Source of the DNA: Streptomyces sp. NBC_00690
GTDB taxonomy: Bacteria > Actinomycetota > Actinomycetes > Streptomycetales > Streptomycetaceae
Direction: 5' to 3'
Assembly (NCBI RefSeq): GCF_036226685.1
Contig: NZ_CP109009.1
Coordinates: 3,720,001 to 3,784,000, forward strand
Length of the DNA: 64,000 nucleotides
Below, one piece after another: positions 8,250 to 16,358 of the stretch (within the stretch, counting starts at the first letter, position 1; every line of letters begins with the position of its first letter). Below the pieces are notes generated by a model. It saw only the letters and a program-made list of their open reading frames with translations. It searched no databases and had not been told where the DNA came from. The translations under genes and the position numbers were made by a program.

Positions 8250-8636
8250 TTCCCAAGGGAGGCCGGTTCGGCCTTAACTTTCCAATGCCCGCGACCCTCG
8301 CCGTCCCCCGCCTGCCTCGGCCTCACATGATTACGAACCGGACATCACGCGACTACGCCGAAGCCTTGCCCGCGAAAGGGGTACCTTGCCGAATGGTCCT
8401 GGGACGGTCATCGAGTCCCTCTCTGTCAGCCTTGGGTGAGACTTCCCGCTTCGGCAGGTGAGCCTGAGAGGGCACCGACAGGAGACCCACCCCGTCATGA
8501 CCAGCACCAAGCCCGCCTGATCCGACCCGGACGTCACCTTCGGTCCACAGATCTCGACGACTACTTTTGGCCCGTGATCAAGGCATGAGTACGCATGCTC
8601 ATGCGCCCCATGTGAGCGTGTGGCAAAGATTGATCT
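8250..8636. other. Intergenic region without recognisable gene
   Basis: Nothing with good coding character was found. It includes a seven-codon ORF at about 8498 (MTSTKPA) behind CAGGAGACCC, which could be a leader peptide for the downstream lipoprotein gene, and partial inverted repeats around 8410-8490 that could fold in the mRNA. Confidence 0.35.
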
Positions 8637-9353
8637 ATGCCATCAATTCGCTTCACTGCGTCCGTGGTCATAGCGGCTGCGGCCTCCCTCGCCCTGACCG
8701 CCTGCGGCACCCAGACGGCCTTATCCACATCCACCACCCCGGTCGGCTCCCAGGTCTCCGCCTCACCCGCCCGGCAGCCCACCGAGAAGCAGTTCCTCGA
8801 CATCCTCAACAAGTTCGCGCGCGAATGCTCCCCCGACGCCCCCAGCGGCAGCGGCGCCGCACCAGATCCCGGGACACTGCCCGGCGGCATCCCCAGCGGT
8901 GTAGCCCCCCGCACCGACAAGCCCGCCGGGACACCTGACGCGAACGGCGACATACCCATCCCCGTCGATGAGTCAGGTGAGATGCCCGACAAGCCCATGC
9001 AGTCCGGCCCACCACAGGAAGTCGAACTCGGCGAAATCGAAAAGTGCGCCGCCGCCAAGCACGCCGAGCGCCTGACCACCAAAGCAGCCGGAGAGCCGCA
9101 CACCACCTACAGCACACTTCAGCAGACCATTGTCTCCGCCGGATACCGTACCGACCGCATCCACAAGATGCCCGACCTCGGCGGCGACCCGCGCGCCCGA
9201 GTGGACCTTCGGTTCATGGGCTCCAGCCTGGCAGTGGAAGTCATCGGCACCGGAACAGGCGTGATCGCGGAACCCTTCGGCGCCCCCGCAGACGAGAGCG
9301 TGTCCGTGACTGAGGTGAGGCGGAAGCCGAACCTGGACGCACCGTCCTCCTGA
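8637..9353 (+). CDS. Putative secreted lipoprotein
   Basis: A 238-residue protein with a type II signal peptide: positively charged start, hydrophobic VVIAAAASLALTAC with lipobox LTAC and acylated Cys at about residue 22. After that comes a Ser/Pro/Thr-rich, Gly-rich spacer (about 25-115) and a small C-terminal domain (about 125-238) with AGYRTDRIHKMPDLGGDPRARVDLRF-like content and repeated beta strands. It should be anchored to the outer face of the membrane. No family is recognised. It stands alone next to a transposase-like fragment, suggesting accessory DNA. Confidence 0.7.
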   Translation: MPSIRFTASVVIAAAASLALTACGTQTALSTSTTPVGSQVSASPARQPTEKQFLDILNKFARECSPDAPSGSGAAPDPGTLPGGIPSGVAPRTDKPAGTPDANGDIPIPVDESGEMPDKPMQSGPPQEVELGEIEKCAAAKHAERLTTKAAGEPHTTYSTLQQTIVSAGYRTDRIHKMPDLGGDPRARVDLRFMGSSLAVEVIGTGTGVIAEPFGAPADESVSVTEVRRKPNLDAPSS

Positions 9354-9395
9354 ACTGCGAGTGAACCGTTCCGGGGTCGGTGGAGACTCAATTCC

Positions 9396-10013
9396 GTGAA
9401 TGGTCTCAGGCTCCAATGCCCGGCCAGCGGCCCCTCGCCCGGCGTGGCATGGCCGCGCTTCAACCAGGTCCACCGCATCCCGGCACCCCGGCCGGCCATG
9501 GTGAACCTCACCAACAGGCGGGCCACCACCGCACACACCGCAGCCAAACCCACGGTTCCGATCTCCCAAGGCGAACGGCTGCGGCCTCTGCCGGAAAAGG
9601 AGCTGCCACGGATCTGCCAGAAGCCCACGATCACTGTCCGCCCCGGTGACCTCGGCAAAATGGACAAGTTCCGGCAGGACCGCCACTACCTCCACCCCAC
9701 CTGGCAAGCCGCCTACCGGCCCGAGCGGGCAAACATCGAGGGCCTCAACGGCAGAGCCAAAAGCCACGGCATCGACATCTCCAACCCCGCAAAACGGCTC
9801 GCTCACGGACGGGTCGCGCAGACCACCCTGCTCGCGCTGATGATCTGCAGCATCAACCTGCACATCCTCTTCACCTGGCAACAGACCACCAGCGCAGGAG
9901 CGGCCACCACCACTCACGAAGGCCCCACGCTCACCGGACCTACACCACGGCCGCCCGACGCCACAGGGTTGCCTCCTCCCACGGGTCGGTCCGAGACCCG
10001 CGCGATGGCCTGA
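9396..10013 (+). pseudogene. Transposase-like C-terminal fragment
   Basis: The frame starts at a GTG with NGLRLQCPASGPSPG and continues with a CQKPTITV strand, a KFRQDRHYLHPTWQAAYRPE segment, NIEGLNGRAKS and GRVAQTTLLALMICSINLHIL. This order resembles the C-terminal part of a family of transposase-like proteins common in Streptomyces (family identified from memory). The usual N-terminal catalytic domain is missing, and the first 90 residues are shortened and proline-rich, so it reads as a remnant. It lies about 230 bp from the 3' end of tRNA-Ala. Confidence 0.45.
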
Positions 10014-10245
10014 GACCTCAACACCACACCGAGATCCCGCCCGCCCGCCGGCAGCCCCAGAACGCCCCACGCATCCGAACCACCCCGAACTTCAGGCCAT
10101 CGGCTATCAGACATCCGTCTCCGAACTCCGGCCTCATTCGGACACCGCCTCGAACAACCCCCAGAAACGACGAAATCCCGCCCGATCAAAGATCGTACGG
10201 GAACCCGTCAACCATCCCCGAGCTAGCTCAAGAACAGTCGTGCGG

Positions 10246-10319
10246 TGGACCTGTGGGGATTTGAACCCCAGACCCCCTCGATGCGAACGAGGTGCGCTAC
10301 CAGACTGCGCCACAGGCCC
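10246..10319 (-). tRNA. tRNA-Ala (anticodon CGC)
   Basis: A complete 74-nt cloverleaf on the minus strand: 7-bp acceptor with the G3-U70 pair that marks alanine tRNAs, D-arm GCGC/GCGC, anticodon loop TTCGCAT giving anticodon CGC (codon GCG), and T-loop TTCAAAT. CCA is not encoded. Confidence 0.95.
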
Positions 10320-10423
10320 TTGCAACGAGTGAAACTCTAGCATCCCCATCCGCGTGCCTGGAAATCCGTTCCCGGGCTGGTCACCAGGGTCCCGTTCGTG
10401 TCATTCGTGGGCTGTGCGTTGCG

Positions 10424-11512
10424 TCATTCGTTGGCCGCGCGGGGGCGATCGTCATCCGCGTACTGGTCGAAAAGCGGGGTGCGGCCACGGTCGCGGGTGG
10501 TGCGGCGGGGTGGTGGGGCGTGACGGTTGGCCGGGTCGTCCGGGAGGGGGGTCGGGTCGGCCGTGGAAGAGCGGGCCGAGCTCCAGGTCTCGGGGTCATT
10601 CATATCGACTCCGGAGGTCGCCCGGGGAGCAACCGGGGCCGTGACGTACGTCGGCAGGGGGACCGGGACCGGGTCCCAGCTGTCACCGCCGGCCGGGCCT
10701 CGGTCGCGCTGCTGGTCGACCCATTCCGCATGGTCCGTCTGCTCCACGAGCGCGCGGCGGCCGGCCTCCTGGGGGGAGACCGGGGCCGGCTCAGGGCGGG
10801 GTGCGGAGTCATCGCCGCGAGGGTTGTGGAGATGGTGAGGGCCACGGGCGTCGGGGACCTCATGGCGCGCCGGGGGCGGCGCGGGCTGCTGGCGACGGGG
10901 GCGATTGTCGCGCAGCCGGGCCGCGGCGGCTTCGGCTTGACGGCGGTCCATCACGACCACGAACCGCCGACGCTCCTGGGCGCGCAGATACATGATGTAC
11001 ACGCTCAGCAGAACCGCCGGGACGGCCGGCACCCAGAGCAGGCCGAGACCACCGACCGCGGCGGCGATGGCTCCGAAGGTGAAGGCCAGGAAGAGCAGCA
11101 CGGTGGTGCGACGGCGGCGGGCGAGGACCTTGCTGCGTCGCGCACGCTCGGTCGCGGCCCGGCTGGGGCGCGGGCGCTGCCGAGCCGGTGCGGGCGGCTC
11201 GGCGACGGCCGGGGCCGGCACCCTCACCTCCGTGCGGGGCGCGGCGAAGGCCCGGACGTCTACGGAACTCAATCGATCCGTGACGGCATCCGGGTCGACG
11301 TCGGAAGGGGGCTGCGTCTCCGTGCGCTCCCGTAGCTCCTTGGCGTACCGGCGCTCCATCGCACCCCGTCCGGACAGCAGCCGGATGGCGGTGGAGAAGC
11401 GTTCCGTCGGACGAGCTTCGTTCAACTCGTCCTGCCTGCGGAGCCACATCGGCACCAGATAGGCGGCCCAGGCCCCGACGATGACTGCATAGATGAGGCC
11501 GCTGCTGCTCAC
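10424..11512 (-). CDS. sepX: SepX / GLPR-type septal membrane protein
   Basis: A 362-residue protein opening with SSSGLIYAVIVGAWAAYLVP, one N-terminal membrane helix, followed by MWLRRQDELNEAR and ERFSTAIRLLSGR. A second hydrophobic pair occurs near VLLFLAFTFGAIAAAVGGLGLL. The C-terminal half is disordered and rich in Arg, Pro and Asp. This matches SepX, an actinobacterial FtsZ-associated septal protein, and GLPR, the membrane receptor of the gephyrin-like Glp in Corynebacterium (family knowledge). GTG at 11512 is chosen to match the usual SepX start; ATG at 11545 is possible. The gephyrin-like partner gene is three genes upstream. Confidence 0.75.
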   Translation of the reverse strand: MSSSGLIYAVIVGAWAAYLVPMWLRRQDELNEARPTERFSTAIRLLSGRGAMERRYAKELRERTETQPPSDVDPDAVTDRLSSVDVRAFAAPRTEVRVPAPAVAEPPAPARQRPRPSRAATERARRSKVLARRRRTTVLLFLAFTFGAIAAAVGGLGLLWVPAVPAVLLSVYIMYLRAQERRRFVVVMDRRQAEAAAARLRDNRPRRQQPAPPPARHEVPDARGPHHLHNPRGDDSAPRPEPAPVSPQEAGRRALVEQTDHAEWVDQQRDRGPAGGDSWDPVPVPLPTYVTAPVAPRATSGVDMNDPETWSSARSSTADPTPLPDDPANRHAPPPRRTTRDRGRTPLFDQYADDDRPRAANE

Positions 11513-11655
11513 GGTCACACCGTAGAGGGATTCTTGCAAGGGCATCCGCCAATTGGCCCGGTGTGTCGCCCGATCCCGCTGATATCACGGACTTTTTTGC
11601 GAATGTTCAGATCACAAGATGGTCACCCTCGCGTGTATTCGAACATTTATTTTAT

Positions 11656-12258
11656 TTAGCGCGGTGTGCCCGGTCGGGCCCGGTGCCAGCGGTGCAGCAG
11701 CCCATCGGGAACCTCCTCGGACGTCAACGCGAAGACCAGATGGTCCCGCCACCCACCGTCGATATGGAGATAGCGGGGGCGCAAACCCTCTTCGCGGAAT
11801 CCGAGTTTCTCCACGACTCGACGGCTCGGGTTGTTCTCAGGACGGATGCAGACCTCCATCCGGTGCAGACCGATCGAGAGGAAGCAGTGGTCGACGGCGA
11901 GGGCGACGGCCGTCGGCATCACCCCCCGGCCCGCGACCTCCTGGTCCACCCAGTAGCCCACATGGCCTGAACACATGGAGCCCCAGGTGATCCCCGCAAC
12001 GGTCAATTGTCCTACCAGGCGGCCCCGGTACTCGATGACGAAGGGCAGCATCCGGCCCGAGTTCGCCTCGGCGCGCAGATGGCGGACCATTTGGCGGTAG
12101 GTCGGGCGCTGGGCGAGCGGGGCACCCGGAACGGGCGGTGGGATGGTCGCCTCCCAAGGGCGCAGCCAGTCGCGGTTGCGCCGGTTGACCTCGCGCCAGG
12201 CACGCTGGTCGCGCAGCTTTATCGGGCGGAGGACCACATCGCCGTCCGCCAGCACCAC
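11656..12258 (-). CDS. rimJ: GNAT acetyltransferase, RimJ/RimL type
   Basis: A 200-residue GNAT-fold acetyltransferase. It has the RimJ-type opening VVLRPIKLRDQRAWREVNRRN, a GYWVDQEVAGRGVMPTAVAL acetyl-CoA-binding segment (motif A, Q/RxxGxG-like, about 122-141), and the NPSRRVVEKLGFREEG block typical of N-terminal ribosomal-protein acetylating enzymes. It sits in the sepX-glp block, the same position as rimJ-like Rv0995 beside moeA1 and the SepX orthologue in mycobacteria. Its real target is unknown. Confidence 0.8.
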   Translation of the reverse strand: MVLADGDVVLRPIKLRDQRAWREVNRRNRDWLRPWEATIPPPVPGAPLAQRPTYRQMVRHLRAEANSGRMLPFVIEYRGRLVGQLTVAGITWGSMCSGHVGYWVDQEVAGRGVMPTAVALAVDHCFLSIGLHRMEVCIRPENNPSRRVVEKLGFREEGLRPRYLHIDGGWRDHLVFALTSEEVPDGLLHRWHRARPGTPR

Positions 12259-12272
12259 CGGCCAGGACGTGT

Positions 12273-12848
12273 TCAGCTCGGGCTCCCGGCAGGTCTGGGG
12301 TGGTCGCCGCCGTGGAGTTGGTCCACCGCGTGCGACAGGAGTCGTTCCAGGACAGTGAGGCCGTCACGCACTCCGCCGGTCGAGCCGGGCAGATTGACGA
12401 TCAGGGTTCGTTCCGCCACACCGGCGAGTCCCCGGGAGAGCGCCGCGGTCGGCGTCTTGGCCAGGCCGTGTGCCCGGATGGCCTCGGGGATGCCAGGGAT
12501 CTCAAAGTCGAGTACGGACCGGGTCGCCTCAGGGGTGCGGTCGGTGGGTGAGATTCCGGTGCCGCCCGTGGTGAGGACGACGTCGTACCGCTCGGCGACC
12601 GCGGAGCGCAGGGCCTCCTGGACGGGGTCGCCGTCGGGCACCACCCGAGGTCCGTCGACGCTGAAGCCGAGCCCCGCGAGGCCCTCGACCAGCAGGGGCC
12701 CGGTGGTGTCGTCGTACACACCGCGGGCGGCCCGGTTGGAGGCGGTGATCACCAGCGCTCGACGGGCGGGGGGCGGCTGGACGGGGACTTCGGCTGCCGG
12801 CCCATGGCTGTGGCTGTGCACCTCGCCGGCGCGCGGTACCCGGCTCAC
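12273..12848 (-). CDS. mogA: Molybdopterin adenylyltransferase-type protein (MogA/MoaB)
   Basis: A 191-residue MoCF-domain protein: RALVITASNRAARGVYDDTTG (about 30-50), the substrate-binding VLTTGGTGISPTDRTPEAT motif (about 91-109) and the late LIVNLPGSTGGVRDGL loop. In molybdenum cofactor synthesis MogA adenylates molybdopterin before metal insertion by MoeA. A histidine-containing, Pro-rich extension of about 28 residues precedes the domain. The start overlaps the moaC stop by four bases, so the two are translated together. Confidence 0.85.
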   Translation of the reverse strand: MSRVPRAGEVHSHSHGPAAEVPVQPPPARRALVITASNRAARGVYDDTTGPLLVEGLAGLGFSVDGPRVVPDGDPVQEALRSAVAERYDVVLTTGGTGISPTDRTPEATRSVLDFEIPGIPEAIRAHGLAKTPTAALSRGLAGVAERTLIVNLPGSTGGVRDGLTVLERLLSHAVDQLHGGDHPRPAGSPS

Positions 12849-13324
12849 GACCGGCTCCAGGTACCTGACTTGCCGCCCGTCTTCTCCTCCACGCGCACAT
12901 CGGTGATCACAGCCGACTTGTCGACGGCCTTCACCATGTCCACGATGGTGAGGGCGGCCACGGACACGGCGGTCAGTGCTTCCATCTCGACGCCGGTCCG
13001 GTCGGTGGTCTTCACGGTGGCCGTGATCTCCACTGCGTCGTCGGCGACGGAGAGGTCGAGGGTGACACCGGAGACCGCGAGGGGATGGCAGAGCGGAATC
13101 AGTTCGGGAGTCCGCTTGGCCCCCATGATCCCGGCGATACGGGCGGTGGCCAGTGCATCCCCCTTGGGGACGCCCTCGCCGCGCAACAGTTCCACCACGC
13201 GGGACGACACCCGCACCCGGCCGCTGGCGCGTGCGGTGCGGGCGGTGATCTCCTTCTCGGAGACGTCGACCATACGGGCCGCACCCGCCTCGTCGATGTG
13301 TGTGAGCCTGGCTTGGCTACTCAT
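12845..13324 (-). CDS. moaC: Cyclic pyranopterin monophosphate synthase
   Basis: A 159-residue MoaC: LTHIDEAGAARMVDVSEKEIT at the N-terminus, KGDALATARIAGIMGAKRTPELIPLCHPL (shown here as two adjoining blocks: the ARIAGIMGAK and PLCHPL motifs, about 63-83), and GVEMEALTAVSVAALTIVDM with the active-site Glu-Met-Glu. It converts the cyclised GTP intermediate into cyclic pyranopterin monophosphate. The ATG at 13324 matches the family's start; a longer frame upstream is arginine-rich and lacks similarity. It overlaps mogA by four bases. Confidence 0.9.
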   Translation of the reverse strand: MSSQARLTHIDEAGAARMVDVSEKEITARTARASGRVRVSSRVVELLRGEGVPKGDALATARIAGIMGAKRTPELIPLCHPLAVSGVTLDLSVADDAVEITATVKTTDRTGVEMEALTAVSVAALTIVDMVKAVDKSAVITDVRVEEKTGGKSGTWSRS

Positions 13325-13412
13325 GCTGGTGCCGTTCCCGGTCGGGGGTCTTCGGGCGAGTGGGGCCGCAGGGGCCCATGTGCGCAGACACGCTACTCCC
13401 CCCGGCCGGACA

Positions 13413-14714
13413 TCAGCCGAGGAGGACCACCTCCACCTGTGCACCGGACGCGACCGTCGTCACCGTCTCCGCCAGCACGATCAGGCAGTCGGCGTGGGCG
13501 AGCGCTGCGACCAGATGGGACCCGGAACCGCCCACAGGGGTGACGACCCCCTTGACCGGGTCGTAGGTGCCGCGGAGGAACTGGCGGCGGTCGGCCGGTG
13601 AGCTCAGCGTCCTGTCGGTGTGAAGGGTGGCGTGCACCCGGGGCCGATGGAGGTCTTCCAGACCCATCAGGGCCCGGATCGCCGGACGCACGAACAGTTC
13701 GAAGCTGACGTAGGACGAGACGGGGTTGCCTGGCAGCGCCAGCAGCGGGGTGTGCTCGGGTCCGATCGTGCCGAAGCCCTGGGGCTTGCCGGGCTGCATG
13801 GCGAGCGTACGGAAGTCGATGCCGCTGCCGGGCTCTTCCGCATCCCCCACGGAGGCGAGGGCTTCCTTGACCACGTCGTAGGCGCCGACGCTCACCCCGC
13901 CCGTGGTGACCAGGAGGTCGGCGCGGATCAGTTGGTCCTCGATGGTGGAGCGCAGTTCGTCGGCGTCGTCGGTGACGGCCCCGACGCGGTACGAGAGGGC
14001 GCCGGCGTCTCGGGCGGCTGCGGCCAGGGAGAAGCTGTTGGAGTCGTAGATCTGGCCTTCGCCGAGCGTCTCACCGGGTTGGACCAACTCGCTCCCGGTG
14101 GACAGCACCACGACGCGCGGCCGGGGCCGCACCCGCACGGTGCCGCGGCCGATCGCGGCGAGCAGGCCGATCTGCGGCGGCCCGAGGACCGTGCCCCGGG
14201 CGAGCGCCAGATCGCCGGCGCGCACATCGCTGCCGCGGGTGCGGATATGGGCTCCCGCGGTGACCGGCCGGTGGATGCGGACCTCCCCGCCCGCTCCCTC
14301 GGGTGCGGTGTCGGCCGGCAGCATCGTCGTGACGGCGCCCCCACCGGCGCCACCGTCGGTCCACTCGACCGGAATCACTGCTTCGGCGCCCGGCGGCAGG
14401 GGTGCGCCGGTCATGATGCGGGCCGCTTGGCCTGGTCCCACCTCGGGCGGCGTCCCACCGCCCGCCGCCACATCGCCGATGACGGTGAGGACGGCGGGAA
14501 ACTCCTCGGTGGCCTGCTCGACATCCGCCGTACGCACCGCGTACCCGTCCATCGAGCTGTTGTCGAAGGGCGGCAGGGCCACGGGAACCGTGATGTCCTC
14601 GACGAGGACGCAGCCCTGCGCCTCCAGCAGGTGCAGCTCGATCGGTTCGAGCGGGCGGATCGCCCCGAGGATGTCCTCCAGGTGGTCGTCCACCGACCAG
14701 ATCGTGCTGCTCAC
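13413..14714 (-). CDS. glp: Gephyrin-like molybdotransferase Glp (MoeA family)
   Basis: A 433-residue MoeA-family protein with all three core domains: PLPPFDNSSMDGYAVR-type motif (here LPPFDNSSMDGYAVRTADV, about 48-66), IMTGAPLPPGAEAVIPVE, RVVVLSTGSELVQPGE with the MoCF fold, the LLVTTGGVSVGAYDVVKEAL substrate loop, and LALPGNPVSSYVSFELF. It may insert molybdenum. However, the position beside galU, rimJ and sepX matches Glp, the gephyrin-like protein that links FtsZ to its membrane receptor in Corynebacterium, so a cell-division role is likely. The moaC and mogA genes downstream in the same direction keep the Moco link. Confidence 0.85.
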   Translation of the reverse strand: MSSTIWSVDDHLEDILGAIRPLEPIELHLLEAQGCVLVEDITVPVALPPFDNSSMDGYAVRTADVEQATEEFPAVLTVIGDVAAGGGTPPEVGPGQAARIMTGAPLPPGAEAVIPVEWTDGGAGGGAVTTMLPADTAPEGAGGEVRIHRPVTAGAHIRTRGSDVRAGDLALARGTVLGPPQIGLLAAIGRGTVRVRPRPRVVVLSTGSELVQPGETLGEGQIYDSNSFSLAAAARDAGALSYRVGAVTDDADELRSTIEDQLIRADLLVTTGGVSVGAYDVVKEALASVGDAEEPGSGIDFRTLAMQPGKPQGFGTIGPEHTPLLALPGNPVSSYVSFELFVRPAIRALMGLEDLHRPRVHATLHTDRTLSSPADRRQFLRGTYDPVKGVVTPVGGSGSHLVAALAHADCLIVLAETVTTVASGAQVEVVLLG

Positions 14715-14719
14715 CGTCG

Positions 14720-15622
14720 TTACATCTCCTCGGTCACATAGCTGCGCAACCAGCTTCGGAACTCGGGTCCCAGGTCTTCACGTTCGCATGCGAGTCTGAC
14801 AATGGCCCGCAGATAGTCACCGCGGTCTCCGGTGTCGTACCGCCGACCCTTGAAGACGACTCCGTGCACCGGGCCGCCCACCGTCTCGTCCTCGGCCAGC
14901 TTCTCGATGGCGTCGGTCAGCTGGATCTCGTTGCCCCGGCCGGGTCTGGTCTCGCGCAGTATGGCGAAGATCGCGGGGTCGAGCACATAGCGGCCGATGA
15001 TCGCGAGGTTGCTGGGAGCGTCGGCAGGGTCGGGCTTCTCGACCAGTTCGGTCACCCTGACGACGTCTTCCTCGGCGGTGGCCTCGACACCGGCGCAGCC
15101 GTAGAGGTGGATCTGTTCCGGCTCGACCTCCATGAGGGCGATCACACTGCCGCCCATCCGTTCCTGGACCTCGACCATCCGGGAGAGCAGGGGGTCGCGG
15201 GGGTCGATCAGGTCGTCACCGAGGAGGACGGCGAACGGCTGGTCCCCGACGTGCGGGGCGGCGCACAGGACGGCATGGCCGAGACCGCGCGGGTTGCCCT
15301 GGCGCACATAGTGCATGGTGGCCAGGTCGCTGGACTCCTGGACCTTCTTCAGTCGGTTCTCGTCGCCCTTGCGGCTGAGCGCCTCTTCGAGTTCGTAGTT
15401 GCGGTCGAAGTGGTCCTCCAGGGGGCGCTTGTTCCGGCCGGTGATCATCAGTACGTCGGAGAGGCCCGCGGCCACCGCTTCTTCGACGACGTACTGGATC
15501 GCGGGCTTGTCGACGACAGGCAGCATCTCCTTGGGAGTGGCCTTGGTCGCGGGGAGGAAACGCGTTCCGAGACCGGCGGCAGGGATGACCGCCTTGCTGA
15601 TCCTGGGCTTCGACTGATTCAT
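14720..15622 (-). CDS. galU: UTP-glucose-1-phosphate uridylyltransferase
   Basis: A 300-residue GalU: nucleotidyltransferase signature AVIPAAGLGTRFLPATKATP near the N-terminus (about 9-28), EMLPVVDKPAIQYVVEEA, FAVLLGDDLID with the metal-binding Asp, VTELVEKPDPADAPSNLAI and GRYDTGDRGDYL near the C-terminus. It makes UDP-glucose for cell-surface glycans. The start ATG at 15622 places the family motif at the normal position; an upstream in-frame extension of 24 residues has no ribosome site. The end is six bases before glp, so they are probably cotranscribed. Confidence 0.92.
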   Translation of the reverse strand: MNQSKPRISKAVIPAAGLGTRFLPATKATPKEMLPVVDKPAIQYVVEEAVAAGLSDVLMITGRNKRPLEDHFDRNYELEEALSRKGDENRLKKVQESSDLATMHYVRQGNPRGLGHAVLCAAPHVGDQPFAVLLGDDLIDPRDPLLSRMVEVQERMGGSVIALMEVEPEQIHLYGCAGVEATAEEDVVRVTELVEKPDPADAPSNLAIIGRYVLDPAIFAILRETRPGRGNEIQLTDAIEKLAEDETVGGPVHGVVFKGRRYDTGDRGDYLRAIVRLACEREDLGPEFRSWLRSYVTEEM

Positions 15623-15728
15623 TTTCGGCACACCATCCGGTGAGTATGGGTAGAAGATAAGCCTTCGGTTAACTTCCTTACGATAAAGGGACATACGAGA
15701 GATTTACGTGAATCTGACAGGAAGTCAT

Positions 15729-16358
15729 ATGCCGGAAGATGATGGGGAGCTGTCGGCGGCGAAGAAGGCCCTGCGGCGCGAGCTCCTCGCCGCCCGCGCC
15801 TCCCTCTCCCCCGACCAGTCGCGGGCGGCGGCGCAACTCCTCGCGGAGCAGGCACTGCGGCTGCCCGAGCTGACCGGGGCGGCCACGGTCGCCGCGTACG
15901 TCTCGATTGGGCGCGAGCCCGGCACCCGGGCACTGCTCGACGCGCTGCGGGAGCGGGGGGTACGGGTCCTGCTGCCGGTGCTGCTGGCCGACAACGACCT
16001 CGACTGGGGCGAGTACCAGGGCCCCGACCTGCTGGTGTCCGCCGGACGCGGGCTGTTGGAGCCCACCGGACCGGGACTCGGCACGGATGCCGTGGTGGAG
16101 GCGGATGCCGTGCTCCTTCCCGGGTTGGCCGTGGACGCTCGCGGAATGCGACTGGGCCGCGGCGGCGGCTCCTACGACCGGGTACTGGCCCGACTTGCGG
16201 CGGCGGACGTGTGGCCCGCACTGGTGGTGCTGCTCTACACGCACGAGGTGGTCGAGCAGGTTCCCGTGGAACCGCACGACCACCCCGTGGACGCCGCCGT
16301 CACACCGAACGGGGTGCGACGCTTCGCCACGACCGTCAGGGACCGGCCTTCGGAGTGA
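15729..16358 (+). CDS. 5-formyltetrahydrofolate cyclo-ligase
   Basis: A 209-residue 5-FTHF cyclo-ligase, which uses ATP to turn 5-formyl-THF into 5,10-methenyl-THF. Seen: KKALRRELLAARASLSP, VAAYVSIGREPGTRALLDAL with the folate-site residues, GRGLLEPTGPGLG, and the C-terminal ARGMRLGRGGGSYDRVLARL ATP-binding loop. The ATG at 15729 is five bases after AGGAAG; a GTG seven codons upstream is less likely. The 3' end overlaps the penicillin-acylase-like gene on the other strand by 23 bp. It is divergent from galU. Confidence 0.88.
   Translation: MPEDDGELSAAKKALRRELLAARASLSPDQSRAAAQLLAEQALRLPELTGAATVAAYVSIGREPGTRALLDALRERGVRVLLPVLLADNDLDWGEYQGPDLLVSAGRGLLEPTGPGLGTDAVVEADAVLLPGLAVDARGMRLGRGGGSYDRVLARLAAADVWPALVVLLYTHEVVEQVPVEPHDHPVDAAVTPNGVRRFATTVRDRPSE

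Noticed and set aside
8331..8537. Minus-strand 68-codon ORF
   Set aside because: No ribosome site, no family pattern, and it overlaps a likely leader region.
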